A stretch of 47,413 bases of DNA from positions 1 to 47,413 of the forward strand of contig NZ_NMUL01000084.1 of NCBI RefSeq assembly GCF_002234595.1, written 5' to 3'. The DNA is from Amycolatopsis vastitatis. GTDB lineage: Bacteria > Actinomycetota > Actinomycetes > Mycobacteriales > Pseudonocardiaceae. Below the pieces are notes generated by a model that saw only the letters and a list, made by a program, of their open reading frames with translations, did no database searches and was not told where the DNA came from. Numbering within the stretch: the first letter of the stretch is position 1; each line of letters opens with the position of its first letter. This document shows positions 22,436-30,855 of this stretch, piece by piece. The position numbers and the translations under genes were made by a program.

Positions 22436-23131
22436 ATGGCCCCGCCCACCCGAACCTACGGCCAGTTCTGCGGACTTGCCCGTGCGATGGAGCTCGTCGG
22501 CGAACGGTGGGCCCTGCTCGTCGTGCGCGACCTCGTCCTCGGCCCGAAGCGCTACCCCGAGCTGAAGGCGGGCCTGCCCAGGATCCCGCCGAGCATCCTT
22601 TCCGCCCGGCTCAACGAGCTGGAGGCCGCCGGGGTGGTCCGCCGCCGCGTCCGCCCCGACCTCGACGCCGGCCTGGTGTACGAGCTCACTGACTACGGGA
22701 GCGAGCTCGACCGGGTCCTGCTCGACCTCGGCCTGTGGGGCGCGCGGTCGCTCAGCCACCCCGCCGCGGACGACGTCTTCACCCTGGACGCGGCGATCCT
22801 CTCGCTCTACACGACGTTCCGGAGCGACGACGCGGCCGGCGTCCAGGTCACCTACGAAATCCGGTACAGCGGCGAGCTGGTCGTGCGCGTCACGGTCGAC
22901 GACGGCGCGCTCGAGGTGTCCGAAGGCCACCACCCGAACGCCGACCTGGTCATCCGCTGCGGCCGGAGCCCGGCGCTGCTGGACGTGATCAGCGGCCAGG
23001 CGAGCCCGGCGGAAGCGGTGCGCTCCGGCGGCCTCTCGATCGAGGGTGATCTCGGTGACCTGGAGCTGTTCGCCCGCCTGTTCCGGCTGACGAGCGCGCC
23101 GGAACCCCAAACGGGCGTCGTCCTCCACTGA
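22436..23131 (+). CDS. HxlR-family regulator with SCP2-like C-terminal domain
   Basis: A 231-aa protein. Residues ~5-100 form the HxlR winged helix (YGQFCGLARAMELVGERWAL, then RYPELKAGLPRIPPSILSARL and GVVRRRVRPD). The C-terminal 110 residues (EVSEGHHPNADLVIRCGRSP and following) look like an SCP2 sterol-carrier-like pocket that could bind a hydrophobic ligand. The ATG has GAGGACC upstream. It probably shares a transcript with the SARP. A close paralogue stands at 37824-38513 next to the YcaO gene, suggesting metabolite-sensing control at both loci. Confidence 0.88.
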   Translation: MAPPTRTYGQFCGLARAMELVGERWALLVVRDLVLGPKRYPELKAGLPRIPPSILSARLNELEAAGVVRRRVRPDLDAGLVYELTDYGSELDRVLLDLGLWGARSLSHPAADDVFTLDAAILSLYTTFRSDDAAGVQVTYEIRYSGELVVRVTVDDGALEVSEGHHPNADLVIRCGRSPALLDVISGQASPAEAVRSGGLSIEGDLGDLELFARLFRLTSAPEPQTGVVLH

Positions 23132-23153
23132 CCGGGGGGTGGGCCGTGGAGGC

Positions 23154-24395
23154 TCAGCCGAGACGCTCGGCGCGCTCCTCGAGGTAGCGCCGCTCGGGCA
23201 GGCTCGCCGTCCGCTGCGCCGCGCGGCGGTAGTGCTCACGGGCGGCTTCGTGCTGCCCGGCCTGCTCCAGCAGGTGCGCGCGAACGGCGTCGAAGCGGTG
23301 GCTCTGCTTCATCCGGCCGTCCTCGGCGATGGAGTCCAGCAGTTCCAGTCCGCGGGCCGGGCCCTCGGCCATGGCGACCGCGATCGACTGGTTCAGCGTC
23401 ACCACGGGGCTGGGCGCGAGCTCCTGCAGCACCTCGTAGAGCTGCGCGATCTGCACCCAGTCGGTGCTTTCGGCGCTCGGCGCCGCGTCGTGCAGCGCCG
23501 CGATCGCCGCCTGGACCTGGTACGCCCCGACCGGGCCGCGCCCCAGCACCCGGCCGATCAGCGCGGCGCCTTCGGCGATCATCGCGCGGTCCCAGCGGCC
23601 GCGGTCCTGCTCGGCCAGCGGCACCAGGGTCCCGTCCACGCCGGTGCGGGCGTCGCGGCGGGCGTCGGTGAGGAGCATGAGCGCGAGCAGCCCGGCCACC
23701 TCGCCGTCGTCCGGGCGCAGCGCGTGCACCGCCCGGGTCAGCCGGATGGCCTCGTGCGCCAGCCCGGGCACCCGGAGGTCGGTGCCGGAGGTCGCGGTGT
23801 ACCCCTCGTTGAAGATCAGGTAGAGCACCTGGAGCACGACCGACAGCCGTTCGGCGTAATCCGGCGGCGCCGGGTCCCGGAACGTCGAGCCGGCGGCGGC
23901 GATGCTTTCCTTGGCGCGCGTGATGCGCCGGGTCATCGTCGCTTCCGGGACGAGGAACGCCTTGGCGACCTGGGCGGTGGTCAGGCCGCCCACCGCGCGG
24001 AGGGTGAGCGCCACCTGCGAGGGCGGCGAAACCGCCGGATGGCAGCACAGGAACAGCAGTGTCAGCGTGTCGTCGTCCTCGGGCGGCCGCTCCTCCCCCG
24101 GGCCGGCCACCGCGCCGGCGTCCGCGGGTTCCCGCGCCGCGACGGACGCTTCCCGGCGGCGGCGCGCGCTTTCGCTGCGCCAGTGGTCGGTGAGCCGCCG
24201 CCCCGCGACGGCGACGAGCCAGCCGTGCGGGTTCGCGGGCACGCCTTCGCCGGGCCACTGCTCGGAAGCGGCGAGCAAGGCCTCCTGGACCGCGTCCTCA
24301 CACGCGTCGAACTGGCCGTGGCGGCGCACGAGGACACCGAGCACCCGCGGCACCAGGGGCCGGAGCAGCTCACCGACGTCCGCCGGGCCGGTCAC
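23154..24395 (-). CDS. ECF sigma factor of the ECF42 type with TPR-like C-terminus
   Basis: A 413-aa sigma factor. Sigma-2 (FDACEDAVQEALLAASEQWP) and sigma-4 (LRAVGGLTTAQVAKAFLVPE) are followed by a roughly 230-residue helical extension (YLIFNEGYTATSG, VQIAQLYEVL, VTLNQSIAVAMAEG) that is the C-terminal TPR-like domain of ECF42. The GTG start overlaps the stop of the DGPF protein gene. ECF42 factors are usually paired with DGPF proteins rather than anti-sigma factors, and the extension is needed for activity. No link to either biosynthetic locus is evident. Confidence 0.92.
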   Translation of the reverse strand: MTGPADVGELLRPLVPRVLGVLVRRHGQFDACEDAVQEALLAASEQWPGEGVPANPHGWLVAVAGRRLTDHWRSESARRRREASVAAREPADAGAVAGPGEERPPEDDDTLTLLFLCCHPAVSPPSQVALTLRAVGGLTTAQVAKAFLVPEATMTRRITRAKESIAAAGSTFRDPAPPDYAERLSVVLQVLYLIFNEGYTATSGTDLRVPGLAHEAIRLTRAVHALRPDDGEVAGLLALMLLTDARRDARTGVDGTLVPLAEQDRGRWDRAMIAEGAALIGRVLGRGPVGAYQVQAAIAALHDAAPSAESTDWVQIAQLYEVLQELAPSPVVTLNQSIAVAMAEGPARGLELLDSIAEDGRMKQSHRFDAVRAHLLEQAGQHEAAREHYRRAAQRTASLPERRYLEERAERLG

Positions 24396-24781
24396 CCGCC
24401 GGTGAACTCGGATTCGGTCTCCGCGTCGGCGAAGAACACCACGGGGCGGACTTCGATGCCGAGCCCGTCGATCTTCGCGTCCGGGATCATCGCGGCCACC
24501 TCGTACGCCCGCTCGGGGCTCGCGCACTCGACGAGGTAGTAGCCCGCGAGGAACTCCTTCGACTCGACGAACGGGCCGTCGGTGATCGCCGGCATCCCGT
24601 CCTTCACCCGCACCACGGCGCTCTCGGACGGCGCGCCGAGCGCCTGGGTGCTGATCATCTCCCCCGACTCGCGGATGCGGCGGATGAATTCGCCGTGCCC
24701 GCTCATCACCTCGTCCTTGGCCTGCTCGGACAGGCCGTCCCAGACTTCCGGGTTCATGTGCATCGCCAAGAGGTACTTCAT
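24392..24781 (-). CDS. DGPF/YCII-domain protein
   Basis: A 129-aa YCII-related protein starting MKYLLAMHMNPEVWDGLS and carrying the DGPF motif in AITDGPFVESKEFLAGYY. Proteins of this kind are the conserved genomic partners and probable targets of ECF42 sigma factors. It overlaps the sigma gene by four bases. The ribosome site is weak (GGAG about 12 nt upstream, then an A-run). Function beyond the association is unknown. Confidence 0.9.
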   Translation of the reverse strand: MKYLLAMHMNPEVWDGLSEQAKDEVMSGHGEFIRRIRESGEMISTQALGAPSESAVVRVKDGMPAITDGPFVESKEFLAGYYLVECASPERAYEVAAMIPDAKIDGLGIEVRPVVFFADAETESEFTGG

Positions 24782-24926
24782 CTTTTTTTCCGGCTCCCCG
24801 CGCGTTCGGCAACCCCTGGAGGCCCGAACATAGCCGATCCGGCAGCGCAAGCTGCGAGTGGTCGGCGGGCACGCCGCGGCGGCAGCATCGAAGCTTCGGC
24901 ATTCGATCATCGTCGGGAGGGCACCC

Positions 24927-25628
24927 ATGCAGGACGTGCACGCCGATCTCGGCACCGAGGCGGACACCCTCGCGGAACTCGTGCGCGAGCACGAGGGGAA
25001 GGTGCTGCTGCCCGCCGCCCGGGTGATCACCGGCCACCTCGCCGAGCTCACGGTCGTGGCCCGCCGCGTCGTGCTGAGCGTCGAGGGCGAGGAAAGCGCC
25101 TCCGCGCCGGGCATCACCGCCTCGGGCCTGCTCGGGGACGCCGTCCTCGGCTGGCGTTCGGAGCATCGGAAGGCGGCCGAACTGCTGGCCACCGCGACGT
25201 CGGACATCGCGTGGCCGGGCGGGCCGGTGCGGCCGCCGGTGCTCGCCGCCGCCCTGCTCACCGCGGTGTTCGCCCGCGGCCAGGACATCGCCGACGTCCT
25301 CGGCGTCCGCCTGCCCCGCAACGACAGCGTCGGCCACGTCGCCTACTACGGCGTCCGTACCCGCGACGACGCCTACACCGGGTGCGGCGGCACCCCGCCC
25401 GCGGCACCGTTCCGCTTCGAGCTCACGGCGCCGTCGGGCACGCGGTGGGAGTTCGGCCCGGCCGGCGCGGCGGACCGCGTGACAGGTCCCGCCGAAGACT
25501 TCTGCCTGCTGTTCACCGGCCGCCGCCCGCTCGCCGGGCTGGCCCTCACCACCGCGGGCGAAGCCACCCGCTGGGCGGAACTGGCGCCGGCCCACCGAAA
25601 TCCACTTTGGACATCCGATGAGGACTGA
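24927..25628 (+). CDS. TIGR03084-like DinB/MDMPI superfamily protein (paralogue)
   Basis: A 233-aa protein related to the protein at 9428-10222: it shares ITGHLAEL, FARGQDIADVLGVRLPRND, FRFELTAPSG, FGPAGAADRVTGPAEDFCLL and a WAELAPAHR ending. The first 35 residues lack the usual APGWxVRxQ segment, so the N-terminal metal site may be altered. The start at ATG 24927 follows GGGAGG at seven bases. It is divergent from the ECF42/DGPF genes and ends 3 nt before the convergent Sua5 gene. Confidence 0.82.
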   Translation: MQDVHADLGTEADTLAELVREHEGKVLLPAARVITGHLAELTVVARRVVLSVEGEESASAPGITASGLLGDAVLGWRSEHRKAAELLATATSDIAWPGGPVRPPVLAAALLTAVFARGQDIADVLGVRLPRNDSVGHVAYYGVRTRDDAYTGCGGTPPAAPFRFELTAPSGTRWEFGPAGAADRVTGPAEDFCLLFTGRRPLAGLALTTAGEATRWAELAPAHRNPLWTSDED

Positions 25629-25631
25629 AGG

Positions 25632-26252
25632 TCACGCGAAGCGGTCCGGGTCCCCGGCGCCGCGGCGGACGATCTCCGGTTCCCCCGACGAGAAGTCCAC
25701 CACCGTGGTCGGCTCGACACCGCAGTCGCCGGAGTCGACGACCGCGTCGAGGACGTGGTCGAGCTCCTCCTTGATCTCCCAGCCCTGGGTGAGCGGCTCG
25801 GCCACGTCCGGCAGGAGCAGCGTGCTCGACACCAGCGGCTCGCCGAGCTCCGCGAGCAGCGCCTGGGTGACGACGTGCTGCGGGATGCGCACGCCCACGG
25901 TCTTCTTCTTCTCGTGCATCAGCCGCCGCGGCACCTCCTTGGTCGCCGGCAGGATGAACGTGTAGCTGCCCGGGGTGGCCGCCTTGATCGCGCGGAACAC
26001 CGCGTTGTCGACGTGGACGAACTGCCCGAGCTGCGCGAAGTCCTCGCAGACCAGGGTGAAGTGGTGGCGCCGGTCGAGCCGGCGGATCGCCCGGATCCGG
26101 TCCAGCCCCTGCGGGTTGTCGAGCCGGCAGCCCAGCGCGTAGCAGGAGTCCGTCGGGTAGGCGATCAGGCCGTCCCCGCGCACCAGCTCCGCGATCTGGC
26201 CGACGGCGCGCCGCTGGGGGTTGTCCGGGTGGACGTCGAAGTACCTGGCCAT
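25632..26252 (-). CDS. Sua5/YciO/YrdC-family protein
   Basis: A 206-aa YrdC-domain protein: DGLIAYPTDSCYALGCRLDN (~28-47), KAATPGSYTFILPATKEVPR and VGVRIPQHVVTQALL are the family's nucleotide and bicarbonate binding segments. Canonical members make threonylcarbamoyl-AMP for tRNA t6A. The YciO-type branch, which this resembles in its KKKTVGVRIP segment, has a less certain role. No ribosome site is obvious before the ATG at 26252, so leaderless translation is possible. Confidence 0.88.
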   Translation of the reverse strand: MARYFDVHPDNPQRRAVGQIAELVRGDGLIAYPTDSCYALGCRLDNPQGLDRIRAIRRLDRRHHFTLVCEDFAQLGQFVHVDNAVFRAIKAATPGSYTFILPATKEVPRRLMHEKKKTVGVRIPQHVVTQALLAELGEPLVSSTLLLPDVAEPLTQGWEIKEELDHVLDAVVDSGDCGVEPTTVVDFSSGEPEIVRRGAGDPDRFA

Positions 26253-26399
26253 GACCGCGAGCCTAGGCCCCGGCCCACCGGGACGCCCGGTGACCCCGCG
26301 CGCGTCTTCCAGTTTGCTCGAAGCCGCCCCGGACGGTGACGGCGCCCCGGTCACGACCGCATAATCCGGGCAACGCACCTGCGCACCGAGGAGGGGACC

Positions 26400-26912
26400 G
26401 TGACCGGACTGGCGCTGCCCGAGGCCACCCGCCCGCCGCTGCCCCGGCCCCGCGCCGTACCGGCGGAGGCCTACCGCTTCACCGGGCCCGCGGGTGGGGT
26501 GGACCTGGCCGGGCTGTTCGGCGGGCACCGGCGGCTCGCCGTGCACCACCCGCTGCCCGACCGCAGCCGTCCCGGTGCCACCGTGACTCCCGGTGAGCTC
26601 TCCGCGGCCATGCACGCCGCCGGCACGCGCCTGGTGCTGGTTTCCCACGCCCCGTACGCGAAGCTCGAGCAGTACGGAGTCCACTTCGGCTGGGATCTGC
26701 CGGCGTACTCCGCCGTGGGCACGGCGTTCGGCTCGGACTTCCCGGCGACGCGGTACCTCGACGGGTCCGGCTGCGACGACCGGGAAGACGCGCCCGGATT
26801 GAGCTTCTTCCGCATGGACGGGGGATTCGTGCGGCACCTCGGCTCGGTCGCCGTGCCGTACCTGGATTTCCTCGGCCTCGCGGGCGTGACCGGCCACTTG
26901 CGCGTGCGCTGA
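26400..26912 (+). CDS. DUF899-like thioredoxin-fold protein (short)
   Basis: A 170-aa protein resembling the DUF899 family: YRFTGPAGGVDLAGLFGGHR, TRLVLVSHAPYAKLEQY and a C-terminal DDREDAPGLSFFRMDGG. DUF899 proteins are usually over 200 residues; here the N-terminal region and the middle are shortened. The GTG start at 26400 is set by GAGGAGGGGACC. It stands alone between a divergent Sua5 gene and the kinase. Function unknown. Confidence 0.7.
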   Translation: MTGLALPEATRPPLPRPRAVPAEAYRFTGPAGGVDLAGLFGGHRRLAVHHPLPDRSRPGATVTPGELSAAMHAAGTRLVLVSHAPYAKLEQYGVHFGWDLPAYSAVGTAFGSDFPATRYLDGSGCDDREDAPGLSFFRMDGGFVRHLGSVAVPYLDFLGLAGVTGHLRVR

Positions 26913-27044
26913 CCCCGCGCGCCCGCCGGTGCGCGAACCCGGGTCCCGCGGGCTCCCATGAGATAGCATCGGCCGGTCAGCGTGCAGGGAGCCCAGCCCG
27001 GCCGGTGCGGACCTGTGCTTCGCCGACCCGCCGGAGGATCGCCG

Positions 27045-29390
27045 ATGTCACCGGGAGCCAGTCTCGACCCCACGGCGGCGCTCTCCGTCACCGCGGAGCC
27101 CCGGGGCACCACGAAGGTCGACCGGCGGCCGCGGCTGGCGGCGTTCCTGTCCGGCGGCATCATCGTCGTGGTGGTCGCCGGGTTCGGCGTCGTGGGGCTC
27201 GCCAACCTCCTGCCGGCCTCCGTCGACTTCTTCCACGCCGCCTACGGGATCGTCGGCGTCACCGGGCTGCTGGCGATCCAGCTGCTCTGGTTCAGCCGCC
27301 CGTCGTCCAGGATGGATTCGACGACCAGCAAGGTCCTCCTCGGCGCCCTGGTGCTGCTTGCCTACGTGCCGCTCCCGACCTTCGGCCTGCTGTGGGCCGA
27401 CATGCCGGACTTCGTCGGCGGCGCGGTCCTGCTGGTACTGCCGTCCCGCTACGCCTGGCCCGCGTTCGCCGCGGTGTGCGTCAGCATCGCCTGGACGTAC
27501 ACCATTTACGACGGCAACCCGATGAGCACGCTCTACAACACCTTCGCCTCGATCTTCTACTGCCTGGTCTTCTACCAGCTGGCCCGGCTGGCGCGGATGG
27601 TCGACGAACTGCACCGGGCACGCACCGAGCTCGCCCGGCGGGCGGTCGCCGAGCAGCGGCTGGTGTTCGCCCGCGACCTGCACGACCTGCTCGGGCTCAG
27701 CTTGTCCGCCATCGCGCTCAAGGGCGAGCTCGTGCACCACCTGCTGCGGAAGTCGCCGGATCTGGCCAAGGCCGAGCTGGACGAGATGACCGCCACCGCG
27801 CAGCGCACGCTCTCCGACGTCCGGGCCGTCTCCCGTGAGTACCGCGAGCTGTCGCTGGAGAAGGAGTCCCGGACCGCCGAGTCGCTGCTGGCCGCCTCGG
27901 AGATCGCCGTCCAGGTGCACCTCGACTCGGGCGACCTGCCGGTCCAGGCGCGAACCCTGCTGGCCAAGGTGCTGCGCGAGGGCGTGACCAACGTCCTCCG
28001 CTACAGCGACGTCGAACACTGCGAGATCGACATCGTCCAGCACGACGACAAGGTCACGCTGCAGATCGCCAACGACGGCGTCGCGGCGGGCGAGGCGGGG
28101 CTCGAGCCGGGCAGCCGGCTCACGAAGCTGCCCGACGAGGTGGCCGCGCTCGGGGGCACGGCGACCGCCGAAGCCGGTCCCGGCGGCCGGTTCGTCCTGC
28201 GCGTCGAGCTCCCGGTGCCCACCCGGCTGGAGGGGCCGGTGACCGGCCGCGACGAGCCCGACCGGCCGCAGTCGACGCTGATCCGCTGGCTGCTGCCGGC
28301 GACCATGTCGCTGATGGGCGTCGGCGCGACCCTGCACGCGCTCCGGCTGACCACGGAGGCGTGGCGGGTCGCCCTCGTGATCGGCTCGGTGGTGGCCCTG
28401 CTGGCCCTGCAGTTCTCCTACTTCAACCGGCCGGCGACACCGCTGCGCTCCGCCCAGACCTACGGGATGCTGCTGGTCCAGGCCTGCCTGACCTATCTGC
28501 CGCTGCTGCCGCTGAAGCAGGATTGGGTGAGCGTCCCCGGCCTGCTGATCGGCACGGCCCTGCTGGTGCTCCCGCCGGTGGCCGGCTGGAGCTTCTTCGC
28601 CCTGAACACCGCCGTGTACGCGTGGATCGAAAACCGGGCCGGGGCCACCGACGCGAACCTGGTGTTCTTCACGGCGGCCACGGTGATGACCGGGCTGGCC
28701 GTGTTCGGCCTGCTGTGGCTGGTCCGGCTGGTGACCGAGCTGGACCACACCCGCCGGCGGCTGGCCGGGATGGCCATCGCCGAGGAACGGCTGCGCTTCG
28801 CCCGCGACCTGCACGACCTGCTCGGGATGAGCCTTTCGGCGATCGCGCTGAAGAGCGAGCTGACCTCCCGGATCCTCGCCATCGACCGCGACCGCGCGGC
28901 GACCGAGCTGACCGAGATCCTCGGCCTGACCCGCCAGGCGCTGTCGGACGTGCGGTCGGTCGCCAGCGGCTACCGCGAACTGTCCCTGGAGAACGAGTCC
29001 CGCACAGTGCAGTCGGTGCTCGCCGCGGCCGACGTCCGGGTCCGCATGGAGACGCTGCTGTCCGAGGACCTGCCCTCGTCCGTGCGCACCGTGCTGGCCG
29101 TGGTGCTGCGCGAAGGGGTGACGAACGTCCTCCGGCACAGCCAGGTCGAAAGCTGCGACATCGCGATGCGCCGCGTCGACGGCGGGGTCAGCCTGGAGAT
29201 CGTCAACGACGGCGTGGACGGCCCCGGGCACGTCACGACCGCGCCCGGCGACGGCCCCGCGCCGCGCCGGCGGCCGCCGGGCAGCGGCATCGGCAACCTG
29301 TCACACCGGGTGACCGACCTCGGCGGCGAGCTGACGGCCGGGGTGGGCCCCGACGGCCGGTTCCGCCTGCGCGCGGTCATCCCGGCCTGA
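27045..29390 (+). CDS. tandem (double) sensor histidine kinase, NarL/DesK type
   Basis: One 781-aa polypeptide contains two complete copies of a membrane histidine kinase. Each has four or five hydrophobic helices (~34-180 and ~425-560), a HisKA_3 box (FARDLHDLLGLSLS with His213; FARDLHDLLGMSLS with His590) and an HATPase_c domain (REGVTNVLRYS and REGVTNVLRHS). The second ATP lid is canonical (GSGIGNLSHRVTDLGG). In the first it reads GSRLTKLPDEVAALGG, losing the second Gly, so copy one may be a weak ATPase. ATG 27045 follows GGAGG at eight bases. It is convergent with a response regulator 9 nt away. Confidence 0.92.
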   Translation: MSPGASLDPTAALSVTAEPRGTTKVDRRPRLAAFLSGGIIVVVVAGFGVVGLANLLPASVDFFHAAYGIVGVTGLLAIQLLWFSRPSSRMDSTTSKVLLGALVLLAYVPLPTFGLLWADMPDFVGGAVLLVLPSRYAWPAFAAVCVSIAWTYTIYDGNPMSTLYNTFASIFYCLVFYQLARLARMVDELHRARTELARRAVAEQRLVFARDLHDLLGLSLSAIALKGELVHHLLRKSPDLAKAELDEMTATAQRTLSDVRAVSREYRELSLEKESRTAESLLAASEIAVQVHLDSGDLPVQARTLLAKVLREGVTNVLRYSDVEHCEIDIVQHDDKVTLQIANDGVAAGEAGLEPGSRLTKLPDEVAALGGTATAEAGPGGRFVLRVELPVPTRLEGPVTGRDEPDRPQSTLIRWLLPATMSLMGVGATLHALRLTTEAWRVALVIGSVVALLALQFSYFNRPATPLRSAQTYGMLLVQACLTYLPLLPLKQDWVSVPGLLIGTALLVLPPVAGWSFFALNTAVYAWIENRAGATDANLVFFTAATVMTGLAVFGLLWLVRLVTELDHTRRRLAGMAIAEERLRFARDLHDLLGMSLSAIALKSELTSRILAIDRDRAATELTEILGLTRQALSDVRSVASGYRELSLENESRTVQSVLAAADVRVRMETLLSEDLPSSVRTVLAVVLREGVTNVLRHSQVESCDIAMRRVDGGVSLEIVNDGVDGPGHVTTAPGDGPAPRRRPPGSGIGNLSHRVTDLGGELTAGVGPDGRFRLRAVIPA

Positions 29391-29399
29391 GCAGGCTTC

Positions 29400-30005
29400 T
29401 CAGACCCAGCCGGACTCCTGCGCGATGCGGATGGCGTCCACCCGGTTGCGGGCGTTGAGCTTCGAGACGACCGCCGTGAGGTAGTTGCGGACCGTGCCCG
29501 CCGAGAGGTAGAGCCGGGCCGCGATCTCGACCGTCCCGTAGCCCTGTGCCGTCATGCGGAGCACGTCCAGCTCGCGACCGGTCAGCGGGCAGTCCACGCT
29601 GTCCCAGGCGGCGAGCGCGAGGTCGCCGTCGACCATGCGGCGGCCGGCGACGACCCCGCGGATCGCGTGGGCCAGGCGCTCCGGCGGCGCGTCCTTGAGC
29701 AGGAACCCGCCCACCTTGGCGTCCAGCGCGCGGCGCAGCGTCCCCGGACGGCCGAGGCTGGTCAGGATCAGCGTGCGGCACCCCGGCAGCTGTTCGTGAA
29801 GCTCGCCGGCCGCGGTCAGCCCGTCCTTGCCGGGCAGGTCGATGTCGATCACCGCGACGTCGGCCGCCGTCCGGCGGGCCGTCGGAAGGATTTCCAGCCC
29901 CGACGCCACCTCGGCGACGACCTCGATGTCGGGCTCGAGACGCAGCAGTGCCACCAGAGCGCCCCGTACAATGTGCATGTCCTCCGCAACGAGCACTCTG
30001 ATCAT
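29400..30005 (-). CDS. NarL/LuxR-family response regulator A
   Basis: A 201-aa response regulator. The receiver has acidic AED near residue 8, the phospho-acceptor Asp in VAVIDIDLPGKDG (~53) and Lys in FLLKDAPPE (~103). The LuxR-type HTH is LTGRELDVLRMTAQGYGTVEIAARLYLSAGTVRN in three segments. Start is ATG 30005 with GGAGG only four bases away. An ATG seven codons upstream is an alternative. It is convergent with the tandem kinase, its probable partner, and is roughly two-thirds identical to the regulator at 31797-32402 over an ungapped 201 residues. Confidence 0.92.
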   Translation of the reverse strand: MIRVLVAEDMHIVRGALVALLRLEPDIEVVAEVASGLEILPTARRTAADVAVIDIDLPGKDGLTAAGELHEQLPGCRTLILTSLGRPGTLRRALDAKVGGFLLKDAPPERLAHAIRGVVAGRRMVDGDLALAAWDSVDCPLTGRELDVLRMTAQGYGTVEIAARLYLSAGTVRNYLTAVVSKLNARNRVDAIRIAQESGWV

Positions 30006-30089
30006 GGTGCCTCCGCGATCGTGCATTCCCCAGAGGCACAGTTAAACATTCCGGGCGAGCGACCGCTTGGCGATGAACCGGCAATACCC

Positions 30090-30118
30090 GCGCACCACCC
30101 GCGCAATGCGGGCGTGCG
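30090..30118 (-). terminator. imperfect hairpin between peptide gene and regulator A
   Basis: GCGCAC and CCCGC pair with GCGGG and GTGCGC around a GCAAT loop, with a small internal bulge. It lies between the 59-aa gene stop (30216) and the regulator start (30005), where a transcript of the peptide gene could end. No U-tract. Confidence 0.4.
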
Positions 30119-30215
30119 CGGATCGAAAATGTCTTCTTGCGATCGGACAGCTACCCGACGTAGTGGTGTCGAGAATTTTTCCCGTGCCGGCGATCGGCCT
30201 GGCCACCACTCACGG

Positions 30216-30395
30216 TCAGGCGGCTTCCAGGCCGTCCATCCGGCAGATGGTCCCGCGCATCGGCGTCTTCCCCGCGGCCGACTCGCGACCCCACAGTTCG
30301 AAGCGGTCGATGACGAGGCCGGAGTCGACATTTCGGATATCGATACCGAGACCGTCGAAGAGGGCCCGGACTTCGGCGGTTATCTGAGAACTCAT
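30216..30395 (-). CDS. 59-aa peptide; candidate RiPP precursor for the YcaO/SagB locus
   Basis: ATG 30395 is preceded by GGGGAG at ideal spacing, so translation is likely. The first ~36 residues (MSSQITAEVRALFDGLGIDI, then RNVDSGLVIDRFELWG) are acidic and amphipathic like a RiPP leader. The C-terminal part (RESAAGKTPMRGTICRMDGL then EAA) holds one Ser, two Thr and one Cys that a cyclodehydratase could use. I do not recognise the family. It lies about 5 kb from the modification genes with two-component genes between. Alternatives are a small regulatory protein. The role rests on context only. Confidence 0.6.
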   Translation of the reverse strand: MSSQITAEVRALFDGLGIDIRNVDSGLVIDRFELWGRESAAGKTPMRGTICRMDGLEAA

Positions 30396-30855
30396 GGCGT
30401 ACTCCCCAGTGTGTGGCGGAACTGTTTCCGTCCACAATTATTCCGCTGAGCGGGGGGTGATCAGCCAGTGTCCGTGTCATCGGGCCGTCATGCTTTCCTG
30501 CTAAGCCGCACAGGTTAGTGTGTTAGGCCGAACGGTCCATCAAAAGCGATCGACGCTCGACTGAGCGCACCGATCACGCGACGCTGCGCGATCGGTCACA
30601 CGACCGCCGCGGCGCCGTTCAGCCGGCTTCCGCTGCGCGGATACCCGCTCACCGGCTGATCGAACACCGCGACGGCGGCCGTATGCAAAACGCATGCCCG
30701 GCACCCGCGAAAGCCATTCCCGACAAGTGCCGATGAGCACTTAAGAAGTAGACGCCTCCGGTCCTAGAGTTTTCGGCATACCCAATCTGCCATCGCCGGC
30801 CTGTTCACAGGGAACACCCCCCGGCAGGCACCCGGCCAGCGGAGGGACGGCCACC
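30396..30855. promoter_or_regulatory. 460-bp divergent intergenic region between peptide and AraC genes
   Basis: No gene is visible. The part at 30420-30550 is less GC-rich than its surroundings. Elements seen are a GTTAG-TGT-GTTAG direct repeat near 30514-30526, an imperfect inverted repeat 30569-30580 / 30587-30596, an 8-bp TCAGCCGG/CCGGCTGA inverted repeat near 30618-30655, and AAGTGC/GCACTT at 30725-30742. A region this long with several repeats suggests multi-factor control of the peptide gene. Confidence 0.5.
30725..30770 (+). promoter_or_regulatory. possible promoter and operator of the second AraC gene
   Basis: TTAAGA (30741-30746) and TAGAGT (30765-30770) are spaced by 18 nt and each match four of six consensus bases. 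An inverted repeat AAGTGC-N6-GCACTT (30725-30742) overlaps the -35 side, a typical operator position. Experimental support is absent. Confidence 0.35.
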
